Positions 19,740 to 28,051 of a stretch of 64,000 nucleotides of DNA are shown in pieces. The position numbers and the translations under genes are program-made. The DNA comes from Candidatus Flexifilum breve (GTDB taxonomy: Bacteria; Chloroflexota; Anaerolineae; Aggregatilineales; Phototrophicaceae): the NCBI GenBank assembly GCA_016717205.1, contig JADKGC010000001.1, positions 558,001 to 622,000 of the forward strand, written 5' to 3'. Within the stretch, counting starts at the first letter, position 1. The number at the start of each line of letters is the position of its first letter. A model generated the notes under the pieces. That model saw only the letters and a program-made list of their open reading frames with translations, searched no databases and was not told where the DNA came from.

Positions 19740-20831
19740 TCACCCGGCGGTGTGCCACGGCAGATACAAATAAGTCAGGTGTGCACTGCTGGTTTCCGTC
19801 GTCAATTCGGTCAGTGGTACAGGGGTGGGATGGGTGTTATCGGTGACCCAGACCGTGTCCCCGTCGACGCGCTCCACGTAGATCACATGCCCGTACAGAT
19901 CATCGGCGTAGCTGTGTTCGCGTTCCATCACCAGAATTGATCCTGCGAGGGGTGTCTGCCCCTGTGTGATGCCCAACTGCGGGTGCTCGGCGGCAATATC
20001 ATTCCACAAATGGGCATCGCGAGCGAGGATCGCCGGGATCGGCACACGCTGGGCGATGTAATTCACGCAGCCCTGCGTGTTTTGCAGTACCGCGTCGGCG
20101 CTGGTTCCGCTCTCCAACTGGCGAATCTCCGCCAGATTCGCGCCTGCGCCGGGGGCAACCCGGTCGAGACGCGCATTGAGTGCCGCGACTTCCGCCTGCA
20201 GGCGGTTGATTTCGCCGTGCGCGCGCGCCAGTTCGGCATCGACCCGCTGCAGTTCGCCTTCTAGCCGCGCGCTTTCAGGCGTTGGCGCGCTGACCGATGC
20301 GGTCGCGTTGCGGTTGCGCAGCGCCCGCAGATCCGCCTCCAGTTCAGCCCGCGCGGCTGTCAGGCTGTGTAGTTGGGCTTGCTGCTGGGCGAGCTCATCG
20401 CGACGACTGACGAGCGTTTGATATAGCCCTAGATTTGCTTGCGCTACGTAGCGATCAGGCGTGATGGCCAACGCGACGGGCACATTCGCTCCTGCAGGTT
20501 TCGCCGCCCGCAGCGCATAGGTCAGCGGCGACGGATTGAGCAGCGCGCCCAGCGGCGGGAAATGGGCGACGGCCGCGTTTTCCACCGCATAGACTGTCTC
20601 ATCCAGCTGTTGTTTGAGCGCTTGTAGTTGTTCGAGGTCACGCTCCATGATCGGACTCAGCGCCAAGGGCAGCGGAGCCAGCCCGCTCAGACCATCACCG
20701 CCGAGCGCGGCCAGTTCGCGCAGTACCCCGCGCACAGCCATCACCGAGTCGCCAATGCGCAGCGTCGAGGCGAACAACTGCTCCCGCGCCGCCCGCAGGG
20801 TCGAGAGTTGAACTTCAAGCTGATCGCTCAT
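19740..20831 (-). CDS. Coiled-coil protein with C-terminal CHAP amidase domain
   Basis: The protein has 363 residues and no signal peptide. The first 100 residues are helical and resemble the start of WXG/LXG-type substrates (MSDQLEVQLSTLRAAREQL). Residues about 135-235 form a coiled coil (ELAQQQAQLHSLTAARAELE). The last 125 residues are a CHAP domain, with the catalytic Cys in QGCVNYIAQ and the His in LYGHVIYVERV. CHAP domains hydrolyse peptidoglycan amide or peptide bonds. It is the last gene of the type VII-like operon and overlaps its neighbour by four bases (ATGA). It may be a secreted wall hydrolase exported by the EccC-type machine, or a wall-remodelling component. The lack of a signal peptide fits the first idea, but secretion is inferred only from position. 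Confidence 0.75.
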   Translation of the reverse strand: MSDQLEVQLSTLRAAREQLFASTLRIGDSVMAVRGVLRELAALGGDGLSGLAPLPLALSPIMERDLEQLQALKQQLDETVYAVENAAVAHFPPLGALLNPSPLTYALRAAKPAGANVPVALAITPDRYVAQANLGLYQTLVSRRDELAQQQAQLHSLTAARAELEADLRALRNRNATASVSAPTPESARLEGELQRVDAELARAHGEINRLQAEVAALNARLDRVAPGAGANLAEIRQLESGTSADAVLQNTQGCVNYIAQRVPIPAILARDAHLWNDIAAEHPQLGITQGQTPLAGSILVMEREHSYADDLYGHVIYVERVDGDTVWVTDNTHPTPVPLTELTTETSSAHLTYLYLPWHTAG

Positions 20832-21721
20832 GCTGCCCCCTGCAAACTGATAGAAAGCGGATCGAAAGCCTGACGATCCCGCGCGGACACTTGCAGCGCT
20901 ACCGCGCGGCTGATGAGCGGGATTTCAAAGATGATCCAGCCTGTGGTGACACGGCCTAAGGCGACCGCGGTCAATCCGGTTTCGCCGCCGAGATTGAGAT
21001 CCCCCCGCGGCGGAATGCGGGTGTTATCGTCGAGCAGCAGCGCGAGATCGGCTTCCGGCGGTTGATCGCACACGCCGCTCCGGCACTCAAAGGTGATGTG
21101 CAGCGCGTAGAAGCGCGCGCCATCGACCGGGCTCAGCAGTTCGCCGCTCTGCGCGGCGATCACCCGAGCTGAGGCATTTTCGACGCGGGTCACCTGCAAA
21201 ATCCCCTGAGGGTAGCGTCCGGTATAGGCGGTCGGGTCAAGCGCATAACTGGTATCCGCAAAAACGGGTGCCGTGGGTTCAGCGCTGGCCGGTGCCGTCG
21301 GGCTGACGGGCATGGTTGATTGGGATCCATTAGCCGTCAGCCCTATCAATACCCCGCCGACCAGGACGATTACGGCGAGCCACAACCACGCTCGGCGGTT
21401 TGACAGCAACGTGGTGCTTTGGGCGGCGCGAAGATTGGCCGCATATTCCTGCTCCGCGTTGAGAATCTGCCGCGCCATCTGGGCATAGGGATCTGTGGAG
21501 GGCACTTGCGCGATCAACGTGCGCAGCCGCCGCAGCCGCTCGTCGGGCTCGTCTTGCACTTGCGCATCCAACCACAGCAGTTGTGGCCCGTCTTCCGGGG
21601 CGAGGTCGCGGCTGGCGCGCGCCTCGTCCAGCAGCCGCCGCGCTTCCGGGTACGTCCCGGCGAATAGGGCGATATTCGCCTGAATGAGCTTAAGCTTCGC
21701 CATCATCATCCGACTTTCCAA
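20828..21721 (-). CDS. TPR-like membrane protein of the type VII-like operon
   Basis: The protein has up to 297 residues. The start may be 21721 or one of three clustered ATGs (21709, 21706, 21703); all overlap the 3' end of the EccC-type gene, so translation is probably coupled. Residues 1-100 are helical with a TPR-like pattern (NIALFAGTYPEARRLLDEA). A membrane segment lies at about 110-130 (WLWLAVIVLVGGVLIGL), followed by a Pro-Thr-Ala linker and a C-terminal beta domain of about 130 residues that resembles DUF4352/telokin-like folds. It has one membrane pass with the TPR side in the cytoplasm. The function is not recognised. Its position suggests an accessory or structural membrane subunit of the secretion system. 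Confidence 0.65.
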   Translation of the reverse strand: MESRMMMAKLKLIQANIALFAGTYPEARRLLDEARASRDLAPEDGPQLLWLDAQVQDEPDERLRRLRTLIAQVPSTDPYAQMARQILNAEQEYAANLRAAQSTTLLSNRRAWLWLAVIVLVGGVLIGLTANGSQSTMPVSPTAPASAEPTAPVFADTSYALDPTAYTGRYPQGILQVTRVENASARVIAAQSGELLSPVDGARFYALHITFECRSGVCDQPPEADLALLLDDNTRIPPRGDLNLGGETGLTAVALGRVTTGWIIFEIPLISRAVALQVSARDRQAFDPLSISLQGAA

Positions 21722-24700
21722 ACAGATCGTCGATCAAGCCGGCGACATCGATCCCGAGATCCGCCGCGGGGGGCGGTGTCACGCGGGCGACCGGCGGCGC
21801 GGCTGACACAGCGAGCGTCGCCGGGGCGTGGTCTGACCACTGCTGGTTAATCGTCGTGACCCAGTGTTCCGGCTGGCTGACGAGCGCCGTCTGCACCACG
21901 CTGACGCTGTTGTGCCGCACGAAGAACGCTCGACCTTCCGGCATGGCTTCAACCGGGAGCTGGGTGATGCGCAGGTGAATGGCTTGCAGGCTCTCGCGCA
22001 GCATCAGCCCGAAGCCGCAGCGCCGCAGCAGCACGTACTTGATGAGCGGGTCGGAGGCATGTTCAAGATAACCTGCCGCCCACACGTGCAGCCCACCGCC
22101 ACTGTGCAGCTTGACCACATCGCGGAGCCGCCGCATGAGCGGGCCGTGGCTGATGAGCGCATCACTGAAGAAGTCATAATCGTCGATCACGATGACGGTG
22201 GTAATGTCGAGATCGCCTTCCAGCGTCGTTACCACAGCTTCGAGGGCGGTCGGTGTATCGACCAGCGCCGCCACATGCTTAAGCGGCGCGAGCGCGGTCA
22301 GGCTGCGCGTGGTGAAGTCCACCAGCACGAACCGCAGCCGATCCGGCGGCAGTTGGCGCGCCGCGCTCAGCACCGCCGCGCGCAACAGGTTCGACTTGCC
22401 CGACTGCGGGGGGCCAATGGCGACAAAGTGCGGGCCGTGTTCGCGCCAATCCAGCGTGAACACGCTCAAGGCATCGTCATCACTCCAACCGAGCGGCGTG
22501 CTGAGGCGCTCTTCGGGAATGGGCGGCAGCGACTCGAACGGAATGACGGCCGGGAGCGGGCGCAGCGGCTGGGGGCTGCGCAGTTTCCCCAGCGCCTGCT
22601 GATAACTGGCACCGAGTTCACGGATCAATTCGCGCATAGCGACCAACGCCGCCGGAATATCGTCGCTTGGGTATTCGCACGGAAGGCAGATCTGGCAGAG
22701 GAGCGGTGGGGTGCCATGCACCAAGCCGCGCCCTTTCGGCAGCGTGGAGTCCACGGGGCGTGGCAGTGCGCCGACGGTGGGCGCATAGTCCGCGGCATTG
22801 TTCTGCTGCAGCGCAATCCGCTGCTGAATGAGCGAGCGTAACCGTTCCGGCACGCTGTTGATACTGCTGGCGGTGATGACCAGATAAATGCCGACCGCAT
22901 GCCCCTCGTTGACCAGTCGATCAAATTCCGCGGCAAACTGACCATAATACGCATCGCGGAACTGCTCGTACTGGTCGATGAACACGACAATCGCCGGCAG
23001 CGCGCTGATCCGTCCCGACTGACGGTCTGTGAGCGTTGTGATCAGGCGGCGCAGTAAGCGGCGCACGCGCTCCGTTTCCATGCCGTGCACAACCTGTTCC
23101 GCGTGCGGCAGCGAGCCGAGATCGGTCAGTGTGCCGCTCATGAAACTGAGGAAATACAGGTGCAGATGATCAGGCCGGTGCAGCAGCGCTAGGCTGATCG
23201 CCAGCGTGCGCACCGCCATCGTTTTGCCGCTGCCCGCCGACCCCGTGATCAGCACATGCCCATCTTTGACTGGGTGTTGGTCGGGTGCGCGGAAGTAAAT
23301 CCACAGCGGCGTTTGTGACCGCGCATAGATGTCATCGATCAGGCCGATGGGTGCGCCAAGAACGGGATTTTCCGGCCACCCACGGCCATCCCAACCACCC
23401 AGCCCGGCCTGCCGGAAGATCGGGCGCAGCGTACTGCGCTCCTCCAGCGGCGGCAGCAGCAGCGGCGGCATGAACGGCACGCCCTGCCGTTGGGCATAAT
23501 CGATGATCACGTCGACCACGGCGCGGGCCATCGAATACGGTTCATCCGCAAAGCGGCTGCTGACCACTGAAGGTGGCAGCGGAACGCGCGTTTGTGCCAG
23601 CAAATCGATCACTTCGCCGGAGTCGGTCAGTAATTCCAGTGTGAGCGGCTCATCATCGGCGCTCTGATCCATAATTGGATCGCGGTATTCGCCGCCGACA
23701 TAGGCGGTCTGAAACTGCTTGAATACCCCCCGCTCACCCACCTGAAAATACGCGCGTCCAGCCCATCCAATCGGCAGATAGGCGGCGTCGGGCGCGTGCA
23801 AAATCGCGCGGCTGGCGTCGATGTTCTGGACACGGAAACACACCTTGAATTGCAGATTGGCGTTCATCTCATCGGTGACGACTTCGGTGGTCTGTGTGCC
23901 GAGGATCAGGTGTAAGCCGAGGCTGCGCCCCACCTGCGCGATGCGCACCAGTTCGCGCAAAAAGTCGGGGAATTCTTTCGCCAACTGCGCGAACTCATCC
24001 ACGATCACGAACAGATGCGGCAGCGGGTGATAGGACGGATCGGCGATGTGCGCGGGCGTCGGGCTGAAGAAGCGATGATACTGTGCAATGTCGCGCACTT
24101 TCATCCGCTTGAGAAATTCCTGGCGTTCGAGCAGCTCCGATTTGAGGGCTTCCAGCGCCCGTTCGATGAGCGTCCCGTCGAGGTTGGTGATGATGCCGAC
24201 CGTGTGCGGCAGGCGTGTGAACGAATTGAACGTGCTGCCGCCTTTGAAGTCGATCAACAGCAGGTTGAGCAAGCGCGGGTCATGACGCAGCACCAGCGAA
24301 CAGATCAGCGTCTGCAGAAATTCGCTTTTGCCCGCGCCCGTCGTCCCGGCCACCAGCCCGTGCGGCCCGTGGCGATTTTCGGCGAGATCGACTTCCAGCA
24401 CGCCCGTGAGACTATCCCGACCGACCGCGGCGGGATGCGGCAGGCCGCCGCCGGGATTCACGTCGTTCCAAGCAGCGGCGATCTGCGCCGTGAGCGCGTC
24501 CACATGCCCGACGCCGAATAACTCCAGAAAATCGACATGCCGGGGGATGCGTCCGCTCAGACTGCTTTCCGGCGCGACCAGCGCCGCTTGCGCGCGGGCG
24601 GCCTGTTCCGCTTCGTTCAGCGTGAGGGTATCCACCTGCCCGACAATTTCCCGGCGCTCCGCCCCGGTCTCAAAGTAGCGGAAGCGCTCATCCGGCAGCA

Positions 24701-25784
24701 GTTCAATGACCGCGTTGCACTCGCCGGGCAGCGTTTTGAGGCTCTCGCCCAACCAGATGATCGCTGCCCCGACGCTCGCGCCGCGCCGCAAGAGCGTGGC
24801 CAGCGCATCGGCTTCAATGGCGACGTCGCCATCGACGAGGATGACCAGATACGGCAGCGGGTTCCGCTGTTCGCGCCGTTCTTCGATGAGCTGGTTGAGG
24901 TTCGTCAGCAGTCGACGGCTGTTGTCGTCGTCAAACGCCAGCAGATCCGCCACGCCGCCCCGGTGACTCTGGCTGACATGGGGCAGCCATTCGAGCCAGC
25001 GCCAGTCTTCGTAAGCGCGTCCGCGTGCCAGCAGGTGCAGGTGCAGTTCCTGCGGCGCATGCAGTCCAACCAGATGCTGGACTGCCACCCGTGCCCAGTT
25101 CAGCCGCGCCGCCCGTGATCCACACACGCCCAACGCCCAGCGCGTCGGCAGCGCCGTGACCACCGGCGCAGCTTCCAGATGCTGGTAGGCATGCAGGAAC
25201 GAGAGATCAAAGTCGGCGTGCAGATCTTCGACATCCGGCGCATTGATGACCACCGGAGAAGGGATGCGTCCGGTGCCGATGCGCAGACTGAGAAAGTCGT
25301 GATCAGAGGGGCGGCGCTGCCACAGTTGATCGGCCCGCGTGAGCACAATGCTCGTGATCTCGTTCGGGGCGGGGAAATCGGTTTCGAGGATGGCGCGGTA
25401 GGCATCGTGCGCGGCCTGCAAGCGTGCCTGTTTGCGTCCCAGCAGGCGGATATAGGCGATGCGCGCTTCTTCCCGCCGGACGCGGTATTCCCGGCGGCGG
25501 CGGTTCTGTAACCATAGACTGCTGCCCACGGTGAAGAGGAGCAGCGCCAGCAGCGGCAGTGCCGACCACAGCCCCGCTCCCGTATCGAGCGAGCGGATGA
25601 AGTAGAACGCGCTGATTAACCCGATGCCGATGGTCGGCAGGAGGATGATGAGCAGGTTTTGTTCGGGCGGCGGCGGGTTAGGCGGCGGCGCGGGGATATC
25701 GACCGTCAGATCCGGCAGTTGGGGTGTCGGCGTGCGCGGCGGACGATTGAAATTGACCGCGGAAATATCAGTCTGCATGGTCAC
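21690..25784 (-). CDS. EccC/YukBA-type FtsK-SpoIIIE ATPase
   Basis: The protein has 1,364 residues with three P-loop ATPase domains in a row, the hallmark of the type VII secretion motor. Two membrane segments lie at about residues 43-92. The Walker A motifs are GTTGAGKS (about 476), GSAGSGKT (about 845) and GPPQSGKS (about 1120). The first domain has a clear Walker B (LFVIVDEFAQL, about 591) and a sensor-like GTQ. The third domain is flanked by conventional FtsK-like strands. The family recognises C-terminal signals of WXG100 substrates and drives export across the inner membrane. It is directly upstream of the TPR/TM gene and 15 bases downstream of a WXG100 gene, and lies in one operon with a kinase and an FHA protein. 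The family call is firm. Confidence 0.92.
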   Translation of the reverse strand: MTMQTDISAVNFNRPPRTPTPQLPDLTVDIPAPPPNPPPPEQNLLIILLPTIGIGLISAFYFIRSLDTGAGLWSALPLLALLLFTVGSSLWLQNRRRREYRVRREEARIAYIRLLGRKQARLQAAHDAYRAILETDFPAPNEITSIVLTRADQLWQRRPSDHDFLSLRIGTGRIPSPVVINAPDVEDLHADFDLSFLHAYQHLEAAPVVTALPTRWALGVCGSRAARLNWARVAVQHLVGLHAPQELHLHLLARGRAYEDWRWLEWLPHVSQSHRGGVADLLAFDDDNSRRLLTNLNQLIEERREQRNPLPYLVILVDGDVAIEADALATLLRRGASVGAAIIWLGESLKTLPGECNAVIELLPDERFRYFETGAERREIVGQVDTLTLNEAEQAARAQAALVAPESSLSGRIPRHVDFLELFGVGHVDALTAQIAAAWNDVNPGGGLPHPAAVGRDSLTGVLEVDLAENRHGPHGLVAGTTGAGKSEFLQTLICSLVLRHDPRLLNLLLIDFKGGSTFNSFTRLPHTVGIITNLDGTLIERALEALKSELLERQEFLKRMKVRDIAQYHRFFSPTPAHIADPSYHPLPHLFVIVDEFAQLAKEFPDFLRELVRIAQVGRSLGLHLILGTQTTEVVTDEMNANLQFKVCFRVQNIDASRAILHAPDAAYLPIGWAGRAYFQVGERGVFKQFQTAYVGGEYRDPIMDQSADDEPLTLELLTDSGEVIDLLAQTRVPLPPSVVSSRFADEPYSMARAVVDVIIDYAQRQGVPFMPPLLLPPLEERSTLRPIFRQAGLGGWDGRGWPENPVLGAPIGLIDDIYARSQTPLWIYFRAPDQHPVKDGHVLITGSAGSGKTMAVRTLAISLALLHRPDHLHLYFLSFMSGTLTDLGSLPHAEQVVHGMETERVRRLLRRLITTLTDRQSGRISALPAIVVFIDQYEQFRDAYYGQFAAEFDRLVNEGHAVGIYLVITASSINSVPERLRSLIQQRIALQQNNAADYAPTVGALPRPVDSTLPKGRGLVHGTPPLLCQICLPCEYPSDDIPAALVAMRELIRELGASYQQALGKLRSPQPLRPLPAVIPFESLPPIPEERLSTPLGWSDDDALSVFTLDWREHGPHFVAIGPPQSGKSNLLRAAVLSAARQLPPDRLRFVLVDFTTRSLTALAPLKHVAALVDTPTALEAVVTTLEGDLDITTVIVIDDYDFFSDALISHGPLMRRLRDVVKLHSGGGLHVWAAGYLEHASDPLIKYVLLRRCGFGLMLRESLQAIHLRITQLPVEAMPEGRAFFVRHNSVSVVQTALVSQPEHWVTTINQQWSDHAPATLAVSAAPPVARVTPPPAADLGIDVAGLIDDLFGKSDDDGEA

Positions 25785-25799
25785 GGGACGAACGCGCGC

Positions 25800-26069
25800 C
25801 TAAAACGACTCGTCAACGATCTGCATGCGGCGCGCTTGCTGTTCCAGTTCGGTGGCGAAGCCCTCCAGAATGGTCACCCATTCTTCCATCTCGGTGACAG
25901 TTTCGCCCCAGACCGAAAAGAAGCGTTCGGCGCGGCGGCCAATCCAGTGGATGCTGTCCACTGTCCCGCGCAGACGTTGGATTTCCGCGCGAATCGTTTC
26001 GGTTTCCTGCCGGATGCGGGCGGCGCGCTGCAGCAGTTCGGTATAGGGGACGCGAATGAGATCGCTCAT
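25800..26069 (-). CDS. WXG100-family protein
   Basis: The protein has 89 residues, all predicted helical, with a central turn carrying W-I-G (SIHWIGRRAERFF, about residues 40-52) between two long helices. This is the size, fold and motif of EsxA-type WXG100 proteins, which are dimeric substrates and co-effectors of type VII secretion. It lies 15 bases upstream of the EccC-type ATPase and 3 bases downstream of a second small helical protein, suggesting the usual heterodimer pair. There is no signal peptide. The C-terminus ends RRMQIVDESF, where an export signal might lie. Confidence 0.85.
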   Translation of the reverse strand: MSDLIRVPYTELLQRAARIRQETETIRAEIQRLRGTVDSIHWIGRRAERFFSVWGETVTEMEEWVTILEGFATELEQQARRMQIVDESF

Positions 26070-26072
26070 GGT

Positions 26073-26363
26073 CTAACCTTTGGACTGCGTGCGCGCGGCG
26101 ACCTCAATGTCGTCGGCGGAGGCGTTCAATTTATCGTGAAACGCGCCCAACAGCGCGAAAGTCTCTTGCAGGCGCGGGGTGAGGCGCGCGTATTCCGCGC
26201 GAAAGACTTCCGCGCCGACGCTCATGAAGCGATCCGAACTCAACGCGCGCACTTCCGCGTCAATCGCCTCAATCGAGCGGTTGATTTGCTCGGTGCTCTG
26301 GCGCAAACCGCTGGCGGCTTCGCGCAGTTGATGCAGTTTGGCGTAAATTTCTCCCGACGACAT
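26073..26363 (-). CDS. WXG100-like partner without the WXG motif
   Basis: The protein has 96 residues and forms a helix-turn-helix of WXG100 size, starting MSSGEIYAKLHQLREAA. The turn region reads ALSSDRFMSVGAEVFR, where Trp is replaced but a Gly remains. Charged heptads on both sides suit a coiled four-helix dimer. It is immediately upstream of the WXG100 gene, so it is probably its heterodimer partner, as EsxB is to EsxA. The call rests on size, helical pattern and position. Confidence 0.7.
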   Translation of the reverse strand: MSSGEIYAKLHQLREAASGLRQSTEQINRSIEAIDAEVRALSSDRFMSVGAEVFRAEYARLTPRLQETFALLGAFHDKLNASADDIEVAARTQSKG

Positions 26364-26381
26364 CGGCGGTTCCCTCCGCGG

Positions 26382-27416
26382 CTAAAAGGCATTCTGTAGG
26401 GCGATGAACAATACGATCGCCGTGACCACGCCGATCACCGACGTGAGCAGCATGGTCGGCCACTCCCAGCGGGCGGTGGCTTCCGGGTGCAGCGTGCTCG
26501 TGCCGGGGAGGTCGGCGCTGTGATCTACGGTCGGCGCAAGCATCTGCGGCATCGCCTCCCGGTAGGGCTGATTGTCCGGCGTGAGAACCAGCGTCCGCAG
26601 CGCCGCGACCAACTCGCTCGGCATCAGTGGAGCCGCCGCTTGCCAGTCGAAGGCCGTCGCAAACAGTGCATCGAGCTGCGGCAGATCGACACCACGCAGA
26701 TCATACGGCACTTCGTGCGCCGCGATCCGTGAAGGCACGCGCCACTGCTGATCAGCCAACCGCTGCCGTGCCAGAGCGCACACTTCATCCCGCGCTAAGC
26801 CGCCATCCTGCGCGGTGAACAGCGGATGCACGCCGAACAGCAGTTCGTAGGCGGTCAGCGCGAAGCCAAACGCATCATGCGCAGGTGACGGCAGTTGATC
26901 GCCGGGGAACATGTAGAAGGGTGTGCCTGCAGGTGAGACCGTCGCGCCCGGTTCCGCCGCGATGCCAAAGTCGATGAGATGCGGCTGCTCGATCCCGATG
27001 ATGTTGGCGGGCTTGATATCGCGATGAATCAAGCCGCGCGCATGACTGTGCGCGACCGCACCAGCGATCTGGTCAAGGATAGTGAGGCGCTGCTCCAGCG
27101 GAATGTGCCAGATGCCACCCTCGGCGATCAGTCGGTGAAAGGGTTCGCCGGGGATATATTCCATGACGATATACGGGCGTTCGCCCTCCAGATCGGATCC
27201 GTAGAGTGCCGGAATCGCCGGATGTTCGAGACAGCCGAGCGCTTGGAGTTCGGTTTCGAGGCTGTGCCGCTGCCGCGCATTCGCCGGGTCGTTGATCAGC
27301 TTGACGGCGACCATCCGCCCGTCCACTTGCGCGCGCCACACTTCCCCAACCGAGCCACAGCCGAGTTTGGTTTCGAGTTCAAACGAGCGTGGTCCAGCAT
27401 CGGCGGTGGTCATCAC
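26382..27416 (-). CDS. Ser/Thr protein kinase with C-terminal membrane anchor
   Basis: The protein has 344 residues. The Hanks-type kinase domain (about 12-270) has the glycine loop GCGSVGEV (20-26), catalytic Lys in AVKL (39), HRDIKPAN (131-138) and DFG (149-151), so it should be active. The activation-loop exit is SPAGTPFYMFPGDQL rather than the usual APE. A single membrane segment close to the C-terminus (TMLLTSVIGVVTAIVLFI) makes it tail-anchored with the kinase in the cytoplasm. It overlaps the FHA gene by four bases (ATGA) and precedes the WXG100 pair, so it is likely to phosphorylate the FHA partner or the secretion machine. Kinase and FHA pairing also occurs in some Gram-positive type VII loci. 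Confidence 0.88.
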   Translation of the reverse strand: MMTTADAGPRSFELETKLGCGSVGEVWRAQVDGRMVAVKLINDPANARQRHSLETELQALGCLEHPAIPALYGSDLEGERPYIVMEYIPGEPFHRLIAEGGIWHIPLEQRLTILDQIAGAVAHSHARGLIHRDIKPANIIGIEQPHLIDFGIAAEPGATVSPAGTPFYMFPGDQLPSPAHDAFGFALTAYELLFGVHPLFTAQDGGLARDEVCALARQRLADQQWRVPSRIAAHEVPYDLRGVDLPQLDALFATAFDWQAAAPLMPSELVAALRTLVLTPDNQPYREAMPQMLAPTVDHSADLPGTSTLHPEATARWEWPTMLLTSVIGVVTAIVLFIALQNAF

Positions 27417-27973
27417 AATTGGGTGGCATCGGCGCGCGTATCGCCGGGCAGGCTAAAGCGGACAGTGACATTGGTGCCAAACTGCACGATATCTTCGTTG
27501 TAGATGCGCACCTGCTGCCCCGGTTGCAGCGGCTCAAATTTACCGTCGCGCCGGAGCGCCGTACCATACGTGCTGTTGAGGTCGGTGAGCGAGTAGGTTT
27601 TGAGCACATCGTCACCAGAAAACTGCGCATGGCGGCGGGAGATGCTCTTTTCATCCAACGCGAGCATCACATTACTTTCGGGGTGATAGAAGCGTCCGAT
27701 CACAAAGGTGCTGCCCGGCAGCGTGATGTCGCTTGTGCCGGACAAACCGCTCACGACGCTGAGTTTGCCAGCGAGGATGACCGGGCGTTGGGGCGCGCTT
27801 TTGGGATACAATCCGCCTTGGGGCATGGTCGGCATTTGCGGGGCGGTCGGCCGTCGCGACGCAGGCTGACGATCGGCGGTCGCGCGCAGCCACAGCAAAT
27901 AGACCATCTGAAGCACCGCGACGACGGCTAGAGCGAGGGGAACGAGTCGAAGCAGATGCTGCACGTCAAACAT
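27413..27973 (-). CDS. Membrane-anchored FHA-domain protein
   Basis: The protein has 186 residues, with an N-terminal membrane segment (residues 8-29), a Pro-rich linker and an FHA domain at about 85-165. The domain has its phosphothreonine-binding signature: FVIGRF, SISRRHAQF and LTDLNSTYGT. It is the first gene of the type VII-like operon and is followed by the kinase through a four-base overlap. FHA domains bind phosphothreonine peptides, so this is probably a sensor or scaffold that recruits phosphorylated partners to the secretion complex at the membrane. Confidence 0.87.
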   Translation of the reverse strand: MFDVQHLLRLVPLALAVVAVLQMVYLLWLRATADRQPASRRPTAPQMPTMPQGGLYPKSAPQRPVILAGKLSVVSGLSGTSDITLPGSTFVIGRFYHPESNVMLALDEKSISRRHAQFSGDDVLKTYSLTDLNSTYGTALRRDGKFEPLQPGQQVRIYNEDIVQFGTNVTVRFSLPGDTRADATQL

Positions 27974-27985
27974 GTCTTGGCACTT

Positions 27986-28015
27986 TTGCTAAGGATTATC
28001 TATAGCGATTATACT
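27986..28015 (+). promoter_or_regulatory. Putative promoter in the divergent intergenic region
   Basis: TTGCTA (27986-27991) and TATACT (28010-28015) are separated by 18 bases, upstream of the PP2C-VWA-FHA gene at 28052. The 78-base gap is the only space between the two divergent halves of the type VII-like locus, so the other promoter should be here or overlap it. Confidence 0.45.
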
Positions 28016-28051
28016 GTAGGTTAAACGGCACACGCAAACGAAGAAACATAT

